Shown here in pieces: positions 14,904 to 23,044 of a stretch of DNA of 25,053 nt. Both the position numbers and the translations under genes were made by a program. Source of the stretch: DSYF01 sp041181065 (GTDB taxonomy: Bacteria; Verrucomicrobiota; Verrucomicrobiia; Limisphaerales; DSYF01); contig JBEGQI010000146.1 of NCBI GenBank assembly GCA_041181065.1, positions 1-25,053 of the forward strand, written 5' to 3'. The number at the start of each line of letters is the position of its first letter. The stretch's first letter is position 1. The notes beneath the pieces are model-generated. The model was not told where the DNA came from and did not search any database. It saw only the letters and a list, made by a program, of their open reading frames with translations.

Positions 14904-15476
14904 ATGACCACAGTATCCATCATCTACTTTAGCGGCTCCGGCCACACGACCAAACTGGCGGAAGCCGTTCACAAAGGCGCGGCGTCGGTTGACGGCGTGA
15001 TGGCGAACCTCATCGCCATCAGCGGCGACGACATCATCAAGGGCCGTTTCAAGAATGAAGCCATCCTCGCCCAACTCGACGCGAGCGACGCCATCATCTT
15101 CGGCAGCCCGACCTACATGGGCGGTCCGGCCGCGCAATTCAAAGCGTTCGCCGACGCGACGGGCGAGCGTTGGTTCGGCCAGAAGTGGCGCGATAAACTG
15201 GCTTCGGGCTTCACGGTCTCGAACAGTCCGAGCGGCGACAAATCGAGCACGTTGCAATACTTCCAAACACTGGCGATGCAACACAGCATGCTGTGGGCTG
15301 GCCTCGGCGAACTGCCGATGCAGCCCAACGGCATCAATCGCCTCGGCGGCTTCGGCGGCGCGATGGCGCAGGCGGGCTTCGATTCGCCGGAAGTCGCGCC
15401 CAATGCTGAAGACAAGGCCACCGGCGAATTGCTCGGCAAACGGATTGCATCACTCGCGGCGAAACTGAAGTCATGA
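14904..15476 (+). CDS. Flavodoxin-fold NAD(P)H-dependent oxidoreductase
   Basis: 190 residues with the flavodoxin fold. YFSGSGHTTKLAEAV near the N-terminus is the FMN phosphate-binding loop. DAIIFGSPTYMGGPAAQFKAF (about 61-81) is the second FMN loop seen in flavodoxin/WrbA-type proteins. The family includes NAD(P)H:quinone reductases, and the pairing with pirin and a VOC dioxygenase fits quinone reduction, but which quinone is unknown. It starts 93 nt after the pirin stop, across a hairpin element, and its stop overlaps the next start (ATGA, 15473-15476), showing translational coupling. Confidence 0.85.
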   Translation: MTTVSIIYFSGSGHTTKLAEAVHKGAASVDGVMANLIAISGDDIIKGRFKNEAILAQLDASDAIIFGSPTYMGGPAAQFKAFADATGERWFGQKWRDKLASGFTVSNSPSGDKSSTLQYFQTLAMQHSMLWAGLGELPMQPNGINRLGGFGGAMAQAGFDSPEVAPNAEDKATGELLGKRIASLAAKLKS

Positions 15477-15973
15477 ATGTGCCTGCCATCCATCCTGATG
15501 TCCGCATCGGCCATGTGCATCTGAAGGTCGCGGATCTCGAACGAGCGCTGGCGTTTTACTGCGGCGTGCTCGGGTTCCAACTCATCCAACGTTACGGGAC
15601 GCAGGCGGCGTTCGTTTCGGCGGGCGGTTATCATCATCACATCGGACTGAACACTTGGGAAAGTCGTGGCGGTCCGCCGCCGCCACGCGGAACCACGGGG
15701 TTGTATCACGTGGCGATCCTCTATCCTGATCGGGCTCAGCTTGGTGATGCGCTGCGGCGATTGGTGAATGCCGGGGTCGAACTCGATGGCGCTGCGGATC
15801 ACGGCGTGAGTGAAGCGCTCTACCTGCGTGACCCGGATGGCAACGGTGTGGAGTTGTATCGCGACCTCCCGACGGAACGCTGGCCCCGCAATGCGGACGG
15901 CAGTCTTGCCATGGTCACGCGCGCCTTGGATGTGCAAGCGTTGTTGCGTGAAGCGCCCGAGCTGGCGAAGTGA
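15473..15973 (+). CDS. VOC-family protein (glyoxalase/extradiol dioxygenase superfamily)
   Basis: 166 residues with the paired beta-alpha-beta-beta-beta pattern. First half: RIGHVHLKVADLERALAFYCGVLGF with a metal-candidate His. Second half: GLYHVAILYPDRAQLGDAL and DPDGNGVELYRD with a His and the terminal Glu. GGYHHHIGLNTW lies between. This is the VOC metal-site layout, as in CatE-type ring-cleaving dioxygenases and glyoxalases; the substrate is not deducible. Translation is coupled to the flavodoxin gene by a 4-bp overlap. The final codons lie in a palindrome shared with the convergent gene. Confidence 0.85.
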   Translation: MNVPAIHPDVRIGHVHLKVADLERALAFYCGVLGFQLIQRYGTQAAFVSAGGYHHHIGLNTWESRGGPPPPRGTTGLYHVAILYPDRAQLGDALRRLVNAGVELDGAADHGVSEALYLRDPDGNGVELYRDLPTERWPRNADGSLAMVTRALDVQALLREAPELAK

Positions 15974-15989
15974 ATGCCGGTCACTTCGC
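15965..15989. terminator. Palindrome spanning two convergent stop codons
   Basis: GCGAAGTGA (15965-15973) and TCACTTCGC (15981-15989) form a perfect 9-bp stem around a 7-nt loop. Each arm ends in the stop codon of one converging gene, so both proteins end Ala-Lys-stop. There is no T-run on either side, so intrinsic termination would be weak; read as a two-way hairpin of uncertain strength. Confidence 0.5.
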
Positions 15990-17174
15990 TTGCAACGGCC
16001 ACACCGTGTCGTCCTGATAGAACATCACGCGTCCGCCACGTTCACCGACGATCATGCGGAGGTCCTCGGGCTGCGTTGCGTAGCGGCGAAGCGATTGGAA
16101 AATGTTCCGGAAGTTGCGCGGCTCCGACAACGACGGCACGCGCATCTCTTCGTAGGCCCACGGTGCGAAGTTGAAGAGGAACGGGCCTTGATGCTGCGGG
16201 TCGTAATTGGGGAATGGGATGGCGTAGGTCCGTAACTTCGGCGGCAACGCATCCACGAAGCGTTGCGTGACGAAGATGTTCGCCGAGGCGTTGCTTTCGG
16301 AATAGAGCGCGAAGGAGAACGCGGAATCCCAGCGCCCGGAATAATTCAGGATGGGCAGCAAGGTGAAGGGGAGAAGCACCACCAACGCGAGGCGCGAAGC
16401 ACGCAGCTGCGCGAGGGATGCGTTAAGCAGCGATGGCGCGCGCTCCGGTGGTTTCGTCGGGAACAACGCCCAGGCCAGCGCGATCATCGCGAGGTTCCAC
16501 GGCCAGACCACCCAGTTGTAATCGTGACCGAGCGGGCCGAGCAGCACTAGCACGACCACGTGCAGCATGGTGATCAGCACCAACGTCACTCGCCGCGTCA
16601 GCGCGAACCACAGGCTGATGCCGAATGCGATCTCCAGAAAGGGGCCGCTCGCCACCGCCAGTCGCAAAGCATCCACGGCGAAGGCGGGCAGATGCCATTT
16701 GTCCGCGGCGGGACTCACGAACCACGCCGGCACTTTCGCGAAGAATGTTGCGTTGCACTTCTGGATGCCGCCCCAGAGATAAACGACCACGAACGCCCAG
16801 CGGCACGCGGCCAGCGCCGTGTCCTTCGGCAGCAACGTGAGCAGCAGCATCATCCAATACATGTAGAGCCACGGCTGCGCGCGATTTTGGTCACCGCAAT
16901 AAGCGATGAGGCAGAGCGCGAGGAACGCGATCACGCCGGGACGATAGAACCACGCGGCGGCCACTAACGTCAGCAGCATCGCGATGAAATACATTCCGTC
17001 CCACGGAGCGGGCAGGGCAGGGAACGAGTGGAACAGCGGGAGTTGCGGGAAAGTGTGCCGGTTGAGCCAGACGGGCGTTGAGGCCATCAAGCCAAGCAAT
17101 GTCGCCAACAACAAGGTGCCGCGCAGAACGGCGGAGCGACGGTCTGTGTCGGCGAAGGGAATAGCGCGGGTCAC
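15981..17174 (-). CDS. HTTM-like polytopic membrane protein
   Basis: 397 residues starting with GTG at 17174 (no ATG before residue 30). About eight to nine hydrophobic segments: examples are GTLLLATLLGLMASTPVW, GMYFIAMLLTLVAAAWFY, MYWMMLLLTLLPKD, LVLITMLHVVVLVLLGPLG and LALVVLLPFTLLPIL. The CRWAFVVVYLWGGIQKCNATFF region resembles the HTTM (vitamin K-dependent gamma-carboxylase-like) membrane domain. The C-terminal 110 residues are soluble. Enzymatic activity cannot be claimed from sequence. It lies 52 nt behind the squalene-hopene cyclase on the same strand, so it may be co-transcribed. Confidence 0.7.
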   Translation of the reverse strand: MTRAIPFADTDRRSAVLRGTLLLATLLGLMASTPVWLNRHTFPQLPLFHSFPALPAPWDGMYFIAMLLTLVAAAWFYRPGVIAFLALCLIAYCGDQNRAQPWLYMYWMMLLLTLLPKDTALAACRWAFVVVYLWGGIQKCNATFFAKVPAWFVSPAADKWHLPAFAVDALRLAVASGPFLEIAFGISLWFALTRRVTLVLITMLHVVVLVLLGPLGHDYNWVVWPWNLAMIALAWALFPTKPPERAPSLLNASLAQLRASRLALVVLLPFTLLPILNYSGRWDSAFSFALYSESNASANIFVTQRFVDALPPKLRTYAIPFPNYDPQHQGPFLFNFAPWAYEEMRVPSLSEPRNFRNIFQSLRRYATQPEDLRMIVGERGGRVMFYQDDTVWPLQAK

Positions 17175-17226
17175 CGGCGCAGACTAATGAACTGGCTTGG
17201 TGGGTGGCAAATCCAACGCAGGTAAA

Positions 17227-19269
17227 TCAACGCGTCGCGGTTTGCGTGTGGGCCGGAGACGAGGCGTGTTCGCCGTTGACGGGACCGCCTTTCTTTGCGG
17301 CGAGGACTTTCCTGTAGGTCGCCAGCGCAAGCAACGGCCACGCATTCCGATACATGTCGTATTTCAAATAGAACACTTTCGGGAAACCGGTGCCGGTGAT
17401 TTCGTCTTCGGTCCAGGAACCGTCGGCGTTTTGGGTGCGGATGAGATACTCGATGCCGCGTTGCACGCTTGGGCGGAAGGGATCGTCGAACGCGAGCAAG
17501 CCCATGACGGCCCACGCGGTCTGCGAGGCAGTGCTCGGGCCCTGGCCCTTGAAGACCGGATCGTCGTAGGTGTCGCAACGTTCACCCCAGCCGCCGTCTT
17601 CATGCTGGACGCTTTCAAGCCACGCACGGCCTTTGCGCAACCACGGCTGGTTCATGTCGAGATTGAGGGCGCGCATGCCGCGTAACACCTGCCATGTGCC
17701 GTAGATGTAATTCACGCCCCAGCGCCCATACCATGAACCATCTTCTTCTTGCTGGCTGCGGACATAGGCGAGGGCGCGTTGGATTTGCGGATTGGTGATG
17801 GGCGCGCCTTCGTAGCCGAGCAACTCCAGGATACGCGCGGTGATGTCGGCGCACTCGGGGTCGAGCATCGCGTTGTGGTCGGCGAAGGGGACTTTTTCGA
17901 GGATGTTCTTGGTGCAGTCCTTGTCAAATGCCGCCCAGCCGCCGTCCTTGCATTGGAAGGTCATCATCCAATTCATGCCACGCTTGAAACATTCGTCGCG
18001 CTTGGCCGGATTGTCCGTGGGCACCTGACGCAATGCGAGCAACACCATCGCGGTGTCGTCCACGTCGGGATTCCACTTGTTGTCGTATTCGAACACCCAG
18101 CCGCTGGGCTCGACCCTGGCGGGATTCTTGTGGATCCAATCGCCCCGGAACCGGATCTCCTTGGCCATGATCCAGTCGGCGGCTTTCTTCATGCGCGGGT
18201 CATCGGCAGGAATGCCGGACTCGCGCAGGCAGATGAGCACGATGGCAGAATCCCAGACGGGTGAGAAGCAGGGTTCGATGCGGACGCTGTCCTTGGTCTC
18301 GTGCTGGAGATTCTTGAGGTGCTTCCATTCACGTTGCAGCACCGGATGCGTGTCGGAATAGCCGAGGGCCTTGAGTGCGATGACGGAGTTGAGCATCGCG
18401 GGGAAGATGGCGGCCAAACCTTCCGAACCTTCAAAACGCTCGAGCATCCACTTCTCGGCCTTCTTCAACGCCATGCGGCGGAACGGATGGATGCCGTGAT
18501 AGGCGAAGCGCTCGGCGAACTTGTGCAAGCGGTCGAGCCAGAGGAAGAAGTTGCGCCACGTGACAGCCTCCGGGTCAGGCGGCAACGCGAGGTCACGTTC
18601 ATGGATGCCCTCGGGATAGAGTTCATCGAGGTCGATGCCTTTCCTCGGGGCGCGCGTCGGGCGGAAATGGTTGATGATGGCGAGCGGCACGAGCATCGCG
18701 CGGCTCCAGTTGCTCATCTCCCAGAAATTGACGTGGAACCATTTCCCGATGAGCAGCACTTCGCACGGGATCGTGGGCACGTAATCCCACGGGAACAAAC
18801 CGAGCAGTGCGAGATACAACTTGGAGAAGGTGTTCATCCGCGGCACGCCACCTAGGCTCATCGCCATGGAACGGGCCTTCAACATGCGATGATCCGTGAC
18901 CGGCACACCGGCGAGCTTCAAGGCGAGATACGCTTTGATGGTGGCGTTCACTTCGGCGGGACCGCCGTAGTAAATGTTCCAACCGCCATCGGGGAGTTGC
19001 TTGCTGAAGATGTGATGAACGGCCTTGCGCTGCCATTCCGGGTCCACGTCATCCGCCCAATGATGATAGGCCACCATGTCCGCAACGAGCGTCACGTCCA
19101 CCATGAGTTCGCCCACCCAGAAACCCTCGGGTTTCTGGACGCTAAGCAAGTAGTCTTGCGACCGCTTCAATGCGGCTGCAAAAGCATCCGCCGACACCAC
19201 GGGCGCGGGATTCGCGTTGGTGGTGGTTCCGGAATGAGTCTCGGAAATCGAACGAACAGACACGGGCAA
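17227..19269 (-). CDS. shc: Squalene-hopene cyclase
   Basis: Cyclises squalene to hopene, the committed step of hopanoid synthesis, as a monotopic membrane enzyme. The 680 residues include the catalytic acid motif DVDDTAM (Asp402-Val-Asp404-Asp405) and several QW-type repeats, for example QLPDGGWNIYYGG, EEDGSWYGRWGVNYIYGTW, HEDGGWGERC and NADGSWTEDEITGTG. The family core starts at AAALKRSQDYLLSVQKPEGFW (about residue 30). The start is a TTG at 19269 or GTG at 19263; the first in-frame ATG is well inside the core (about residue 56) and so too late. No other hopanoid genes (hpn) are visible in the window, so hopene is probably made by genes elsewhere plus this one. Confidence 0.96.
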   Translation of the reverse strand: MPVSVRSISETHSGTTTNANPAPVVSADAFAAALKRSQDYLLSVQKPEGFWVGELMVDVTLVADMVAYHHWADDVDPEWQRKAVHHIFSKQLPDGGWNIYYGGPAEVNATIKAYLALKLAGVPVTDHRMLKARSMAMSLGGVPRMNTFSKLYLALLGLFPWDYVPTIPCEVLLIGKWFHVNFWEMSNWSRAMLVPLAIINHFRPTRAPRKGIDLDELYPEGIHERDLALPPDPEAVTWRNFFLWLDRLHKFAERFAYHGIHPFRRMALKKAEKWMLERFEGSEGLAAIFPAMLNSVIALKALGYSDTHPVLQREWKHLKNLQHETKDSVRIEPCFSPVWDSAIVLICLRESGIPADDPRMKKAADWIMAKEIRFRGDWIHKNPARVEPSGWVFEYDNKWNPDVDDTAMVLLALRQVPTDNPAKRDECFKRGMNWMMTFQCKDGGWAAFDKDCTKNILEKVPFADHNAMLDPECADITARILELLGYEGAPITNPQIQRALAYVRSQQEEDGSWYGRWGVNYIYGTWQVLRGMRALNLDMNQPWLRKGRAWLESVQHEDGGWGERCDTYDDPVFKGQGPSTASQTAWAVMGLLAFDDPFRPSVQRGIEYLIRTQNADGSWTEDEITGTGFPKVFYLKYDMYRNAWPLLALATYRKVLAAKKGGPVNGEHASSPAHTQTATR

Positions 19270-19452
19270 TAATCTGTAAATCGAGGTGCGGGGTGTAAAG
19301 GCTTTATTCCCTGAGAAAATGCAGGTTTACGCGGCACTGCCGGTGATCTGCGTTTTCACTGAGTCGTGCCGCTGTCGATTTTTGAATCGGACCGGGAGGT
19401 CAACTTATCAGGCGGGTTATTGTTGTTTGGTGGTGGGGAGTTGCTTTCCAGT

Positions 19453-19480
19453 TTGCATGAAGTGCCGTTTCATTTAAAAT
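19453..19480 (+). promoter_or_regulatory. Promoter of the small basic protein gene
   Basis: TTGCAT (19453-19458), a 16-nt spacer, TAAAAT (19475-19480). The ATG at 19490 is ten bases after the -10, so the transcript would be leaderless or nearly so, which fits the absence of a Shine-Dalgarno sequence. Confidence 0.55.
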
Positions 19481-19489
19481 ACCGATGCT

Positions 19490-19711
19490 ATGAACGTTAC
19501 AGAACTGAGCATTCAGCAGCTTAAAAAGGCTGTTACATTGAAACAACGGATTGCCAAGCTTGAGGAAGAGCTAGCTGCGATCATCGGGGCGTCCGCCAGC
19601 GCAGCATCGGGCGCAAAGCGCCGCGGCTTTATGTCGGCGGCGGGCCGTGCACGGATTGCTGCGGCGCAGCGTAAGCGCTGGGCCAAGATTAAAGCCGCCG
19701 GAGCGAAATAA
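19490..19711 (+). CDS. Small basic protein of unknown function
   Basis: 73 residues. The first half is a helix with heptad-like spacing (QQLKKAVTLKQRIAKLEEELAAI), a possible coiled coil. The second half is Ala/Gly/Lys/Arg-rich (GAKRRGFMSAAGRARIAAAQRKRWAKI), a pattern seen in small nucleic-acid-binding-like proteins of Verrucomicrobia and Planctomycetes. It has its own promoter and a strong terminator, arguing that it is a real gene. A nucleic-acid-binding or nucleoid role is an inference from charge only. Confidence 0.75.
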   Translation: MNVTELSIQQLKKAVTLKQRIAKLEEELAAIIGASASAASGAKRRGFMSAAGRARIAAAQRKRWAKIKAAGAK

Positions 19712-19738
19712 AGCGGAGCAACTTATCGCTTTAGCAGC

Positions 19739-19776
19739 AAGTGCAGCCTGTAGGACGGGCTGCACTTTGTCTTTTT
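19739..19776 (+). terminator. Intrinsic terminator of the small basic protein gene
   Basis: AAGTGCAGCC (19739-19748) pairs perfectly with GGCTGCACTT (19758-19767), loop of 9 nt, followed by TGTCTTTTT. It lies 28 nt after the stop. Confidence 0.85.
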
Positions 19777-19829
19777 GAGCGAACAACTTCCCCTTGCGAT
19801 TCAGCTGCCGGTGATTAGTTTGGCGCGCC

Positions 19830-20642
19830 ATGATATTCGATTTCGTCAAGATGAACGGGGCCGGCAACGATTTCGTGCTCTACGATAATCGGTCGCGTTC
19901 GGTCAAGCTGACGACGGAACAGGTTGTGCATCTGTGCGACCGGCATCGCGGTGTGGGCGCGGACGGTCTCATCGGTTTGATTCCCTGTGAGTCGGGCAAG
20001 GCGGATTGGGCGTGGGAATTCTGGAACAGCGACGGTAGTCCCGCCGAGATGTGCGGCAATGGCGCCCGGTGTTTCGCCCGTTACATCCAACGCATGGCGG
20101 GCGGTGTTCAACAGACGACGTTTGAGACGGTTGCGGGCGTGATTTCCGCCGAGTTTCGCGGTGAATTGGTAAGCGTGAATCTGACGTCGCCGAAGGACGA
20201 GCGTTTGAATCTCAAGGTGCCCTTGCAATCCGCCGGCGAAACGGTGATCCATTCTCTCAATACCGGCGTGCCGCATGCGGTCATCTATGTGCCGGAGGCC
20301 GACAAGGCGATGATTTCCACAGTGGGTCCGGAAGTGCGGCGGCATGCGGTCTTCGGTCCACGTGGGACGAACGTGAACTTTGTGCAAGTGCTCGGACCGA
20401 ACAGCATCCGCGTGCGGACGTTCGAGCGTGGGGTGGAAGGGGAAACGCTCGCGTGTGGCACGGGCTTGACGGCGGCGGCGTTGATCTCGTCGCGCATCCA
20501 TGGCTTCACGTCGCCCGTGAAGGTGCGTGTTCAAGGCGGCGATGATCTGGAAGTGAGTTTCAACCAGGCCAACGGTGCGTTCAGCAACGTGCGGTTGTGC
20601 GGTCCGGCTGATTTCTGTTTCTACGGGCGGATCGAGGTTTGA
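19830..20642 (+). CDS. dapF: Diaminopimelate epimerase
   Basis: Converts LL- to meso-diaminopimelate for lysine and peptidoglycan. 270 residues, family length. Both catalytic cysteines are present: Cys75 in EMCGNGARC and Cys209 in ACGTGLTAAA. The N-terminal KMNGAGNDF and HRGVGADG motifs are typical. The call is unambiguous. It is followed by dapA and dapB on the same strand, a lysine-pathway cluster, but with 213 nt before dapA, so separate promoters are possible. No clear Shine-Dalgarno sequence. Confidence 0.97.
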   Translation: MIFDFVKMNGAGNDFVLYDNRSRSVKLTTEQVVHLCDRHRGVGADGLIGLIPCESGKADWAWEFWNSDGSPAEMCGNGARCFARYIQRMAGGVQQTTFETVAGVISAEFRGELVSVNLTSPKDERLNLKVPLQSAGETVIHSLNTGVPHAVIYVPEADKAMISTVGPEVRRHAVFGPRGTNVNFVQVLGPNSIRVRTFERGVEGETLACGTGLTAAALISSRIHGFTSPVKVRVQGGDDLEVSFNQANGAFSNVRLCGPADFCFYGRIEV

Positions 20643-20855
20643 ACGCTTCTGCGCGCTCATCCGCGCTGCTTTCATCTGGTGCCATCTCGCCGTGTTGTGC
20701 GTCCCTTCTTGCTGGGTAGGTAGGTGGGTTGAGTGAGGGTGATTCCACAGACGGTGATATTGATCTGCGAAGGCGGCGGACTCTTCAGCGAAGATTAGCG
20801 TGGATTAGCGGTCCCTTTCGTTGCACACTGCGCGCCCTGCGAATTTCAGGAAACC

Positions 20856-21734
20856 ATGTTCACCGGAACTTACACAGCGATAGTGACGCCGTTCAAAAAC
20901 GGCAAGATTGACGAAGCCGCCCTGACGAAGCTCGTGAAGCTTCAGGTCAAAGCGGGCGTCGAGGGCATCGTGCCCGTCGGCACCACGGGCGAATCTCCGA
21001 CGGTCGATTATGATGAGCATATCCGCATCATCGAGATCGTCGTGCAAGCCGCAGCCGGGCGCGTGAAAGTGCTCGCGGGCACGGGCGGCAATTCCACGAA
21101 GGAAGCGATCTATCTCACCCAACGCGCAGAAGCGGTCGGGGCGGATGGTTCTTTGCAGGTGGCGCCGTATTACAACAAGCCGTCGCAGGAAGGTTTGTTC
21201 CAGCATTTCCGCGAAGTCGCGCGCCAGACGAAACTGCCAATCGTGCTTTACAGCATCCCGGGCCGTTGCGGCATCGAGATCGGCGTGGACACCGTGAAGC
21301 GTCTGGCGGAGTCGTGCAAGAACATCGTCGGCATCAAAGAAGCCGGCGGCAACGCGGATCGCGTGAGCCAACTCCGCGCGGCGTGCGGCCCGAAGTTCGA
21401 GATTCTCAGCGGCGATGATTCGTTGACGCTGCCGTTCATGGCCGTCGGCGCGCAAGGCGTCATCAGCGTGGCGTCGAACGTGATCCCGAAGCAGGTGGGC
21501 GACATGGTGCGCGCGTTCGCCAAGGGCGATGTCGCCACGGCGCAGAAGTTGCACGCGAAGTATTATCCCATTTTCAAGGATCTCTTCATCGAGACGAATC
21601 CCGTGCCGACGAAAGCGGCGCTGGCGATGCTGGGATTGATGAGCGAAGACGTGCGCCTGCCGTTGGTGAAGATGGCGGAGGCGAATCGCGCCAAGCTGGT
21701 GAAGACGTTGAAGGGTTGCGGAGTTTTGAAGTAA
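20856..21734 (+). CDS. dapA: 4-hydroxy-tetrahydrodipicolinate synthase
   Basis: Condenses pyruvate with aspartate semialdehyde, first committed step of the DAP pathway. 292 residues, TIM barrel. Expected residues: GTTGESPT (Thr44), Tyr132 and Arg137 (VLYSIPGRCG), and the Schiff-base Lys161 (IVGIKEAGG). APYYNKPSQEG is the conserved substrate loop. The upstream 213 nt contain no gene; they include a G-rich stretch (20714-20728) and an AT-poor direct repeat. dapB follows 58 nt downstream, across a 42-nt heptad hairpin. Confidence 0.97.
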   Translation: MFTGTYTAIVTPFKNGKIDEAALTKLVKLQVKAGVEGIVPVGTTGESPTVDYDEHIRIIEIVVQAAAGRVKVLAGTGGNSTKEAIYLTQRAEAVGADGSLQVAPYYNKPSQEGLFQHFREVARQTKLPIVLYSIPGRCGIEIGVDTVKRLAESCKNIVGIKEAGGNADRVSQLRAACGPKFEILSGDDSLTLPFMAVGAQGVISVASNVIPKQVGDMVRAFAKGDVATAQKLHAKYYPIFKDLFIETNPVPTKAALAMLGLMSEDVRLPLVKMAEANRAKLVKTLKGCGVLK

Positions 21735-21741
21735 TTGACCA

Positions 21742-21783
21742 GTGATGCTTGATGCGTGATTTGTTTTACGCGTCAGGCGTCAC
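21742..21783. repeat. 42-nt heptad hairpin between dapA and dapB
   Basis: GTGATGCTTGATGCGT (21742-21757) pairs with ACGCGTCAGGCGTCAC (21768-21783): 16 continuous base pairs, three of them G-U, loop of 10 nt. It also divides into six 7-mers (GTGATGC, TTGATGC, GTGATTT, GTTTTAC, GCGTCAG, GCGTCAC), relating it in period to the uvrA repeats. It lacks a run of Ts, so operon attenuation or mRNA stability is possible but unproven. Confidence 0.7.
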
Positions 21784-21792
21784 GTTTCTCGT

Positions 21793-22527
21793 ATGACCAA
21801 AGTCATCATCAACGGTTCGAAAGGGCGCATGGGGCAGGCGTTGCTGAATTGCGCCGCGCGCATGCCGGAGATTGAGATCGTCGGCGCCATCGACCAAGGC
21901 GACGACCTTGGCGCCATCATCGCAAAGTGCGATGCGGTGATTGAATTCAGCTTTCACAGCGCAACGCTGGGCGTGGCGCAGTTGTGCGCGCAATATAAGA
22001 AGGCGCTCGTCGTCGGCACCACAGGCCACAGCGATAAAGACAAAGCGGAAATCGGAATGCTGAAAGCGGAAATTCCGATGGTGATCGCGACGAATTATTC
22101 GACCGGCGTGAACACGCTCTTCTGGTTGACGCGCAAAGCGGCGGAAATCCTCGGCCCGAGCTTCGACCTCGAAGTGGTGGAGATGCATCATCGCTTGAAG
22201 AAGGACGCGCCCAGCGGCACAGCGACGACGTTGCTGGAAATCCTTGGCGACGTCCGGAAGGTTCAGCTGGATCAGGAATTACGTCACGGGCGCAAGGGCA
22301 TCGTGGGTGAGCGCACGAATTCCGAGATCGGCATCCACGCCATTCGTGGCGGCGATGTGGTGGGTGATCATACGGTCATCTTCGCGGCAAACGGCGAGCG
22401 GGTGGAGCTGACGCACAAAGCATCGAGCCGCGATACTTTTGCCAACGGCGCCTTGCGCGCAGCGACTTGGGTGGTGAAGCAAAAGCCCGGTCTCTACGAC
22501 ATGCAGGATGTGTTGGGGCTGAAGTAA
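21793..22527 (+). CDS. dapB: 4-hydroxy-tetrahydrodipicolinate reductase
   Basis: NAD(P)H-dependent reduction after DapA. 244 residues. The nucleotide-binding loop is NGSKGRMGQ (GxxGRMG). The GTTGHS segment and the catalytic/substrate motif MHHRLKKDAPSGT (His132, His133, Lys136) are intact. Length is at the short end but complete. The start at 21793 is directly after the heptad hairpin. folK begins 13 nt after the stop, likely the same transcript. Confidence 0.96.
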   Translation: MTKVIINGSKGRMGQALLNCAARMPEIEIVGAIDQGDDLGAIIAKCDAVIEFSFHSATLGVAQLCAQYKKALVVGTTGHSDKDKAEIGMLKAEIPMVIATNYSTGVNTLFWLTRKAAEILGPSFDLEVVEMHHRLKKDAPSGTATTLLEILGDVRKVQLDQELRHGRKGIVGERTNSEIGIHAIRGGDVVGDHTVIFAANGERVELTHKASSRDTFANGALRAATWVVKQKPGLYDMQDVLGLK

Positions 22528-22540
22528 CGCCGATTCCGGC

Positions 22541-23044
22541 ATGCGAAACGCCGAAACCATCGAAGCGTTTATCGCGTTAGGTTCCAATCTCGGCGATTCC
22601 GGCCGCATCCTCGAAGCGGCCTTCGCGCGGCTGCAAGTGTTCTCCTCCACACCGATGCGGCGTTCTTCCTTGTGGCGCAGCACGCCGGTGGATTGTCCGC
22701 CGGGCTCGGCTGATTTCCTGAATGCCGTGGCTGCCATCACGCCGTTGTCTGGAGAAACCCCTGAATCGCTTCTCCGCAAACTCCAGCAGCTCGAAGCGGA
22801 GTTCGGCCGTGTGCCGAAGAAGGTGTTGAATGAGCCACGTCCGCTTGATCTCGACTTGATTGCGTTCGGCAGGGAAATACGCGCTTCTCTTGAGCTGACA
22901 CTCCCGCATCCGCGTGCACGATCACGTCGTTTTGTTCTGGCACCGCTTGCAGAACTTGCTCCTGACTTGGTTTTGCCTGGCGAAACCCAAACGGTGCATC
23001 AATTGCTTAAGACCGCGTCAGGAGTTTGTGAAATCTGTCGTTAG
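22541..23044 (+). CDS. folK: 2-amino-4-hydroxy-6-hydroxymethyldihydropteridine pyrophosphokinase
   Basis: Transfers pyrophosphate from ATP to 6-hydroxymethyl-dihydropterin in folate synthesis. 167 residues. ALGSNLGD at the N-terminus, FLNAVAAI, then PRPLDLDLIAFG (the HPPK signature, normally RxxPRxLDLDLL), and LPHPRARSRRFVLAPLAEL are the family marks. It is paired with dapB at 13 nt; functional linkage between folate and lysine is not implied beyond shared transcription. Confidence 0.96.
   Translation: MRNAETIEAFIALGSNLGDSGRILEAAFARLQVFSSTPMRRSSLWRSTPVDCPPGSADFLNAVAAITPLSGETPESLLRKLQQLEAEFGRVPKKVLNEPRPLDLDLIAFGREIRASLELTLPHPRARSRRFVLAPLAELAPDLVLPGETQTVHQLLKTASGVCEICR

Noticed and set aside
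17749..18855. Plus-strand ORFs of 171-184 codons opposite squalene-hopene cyclase
   Set aside because: Codon bias of shc produces them; they lack start signals and motifs.
22040..22090. GCGGAAATCGGAATGCTGAAAGCGGAAAT stretch in dapB resembling the uvrA heptads
   Set aside because: The spacing is not seven and the segment encodes ordinary DapB residues, so it is not called a repeat patch.
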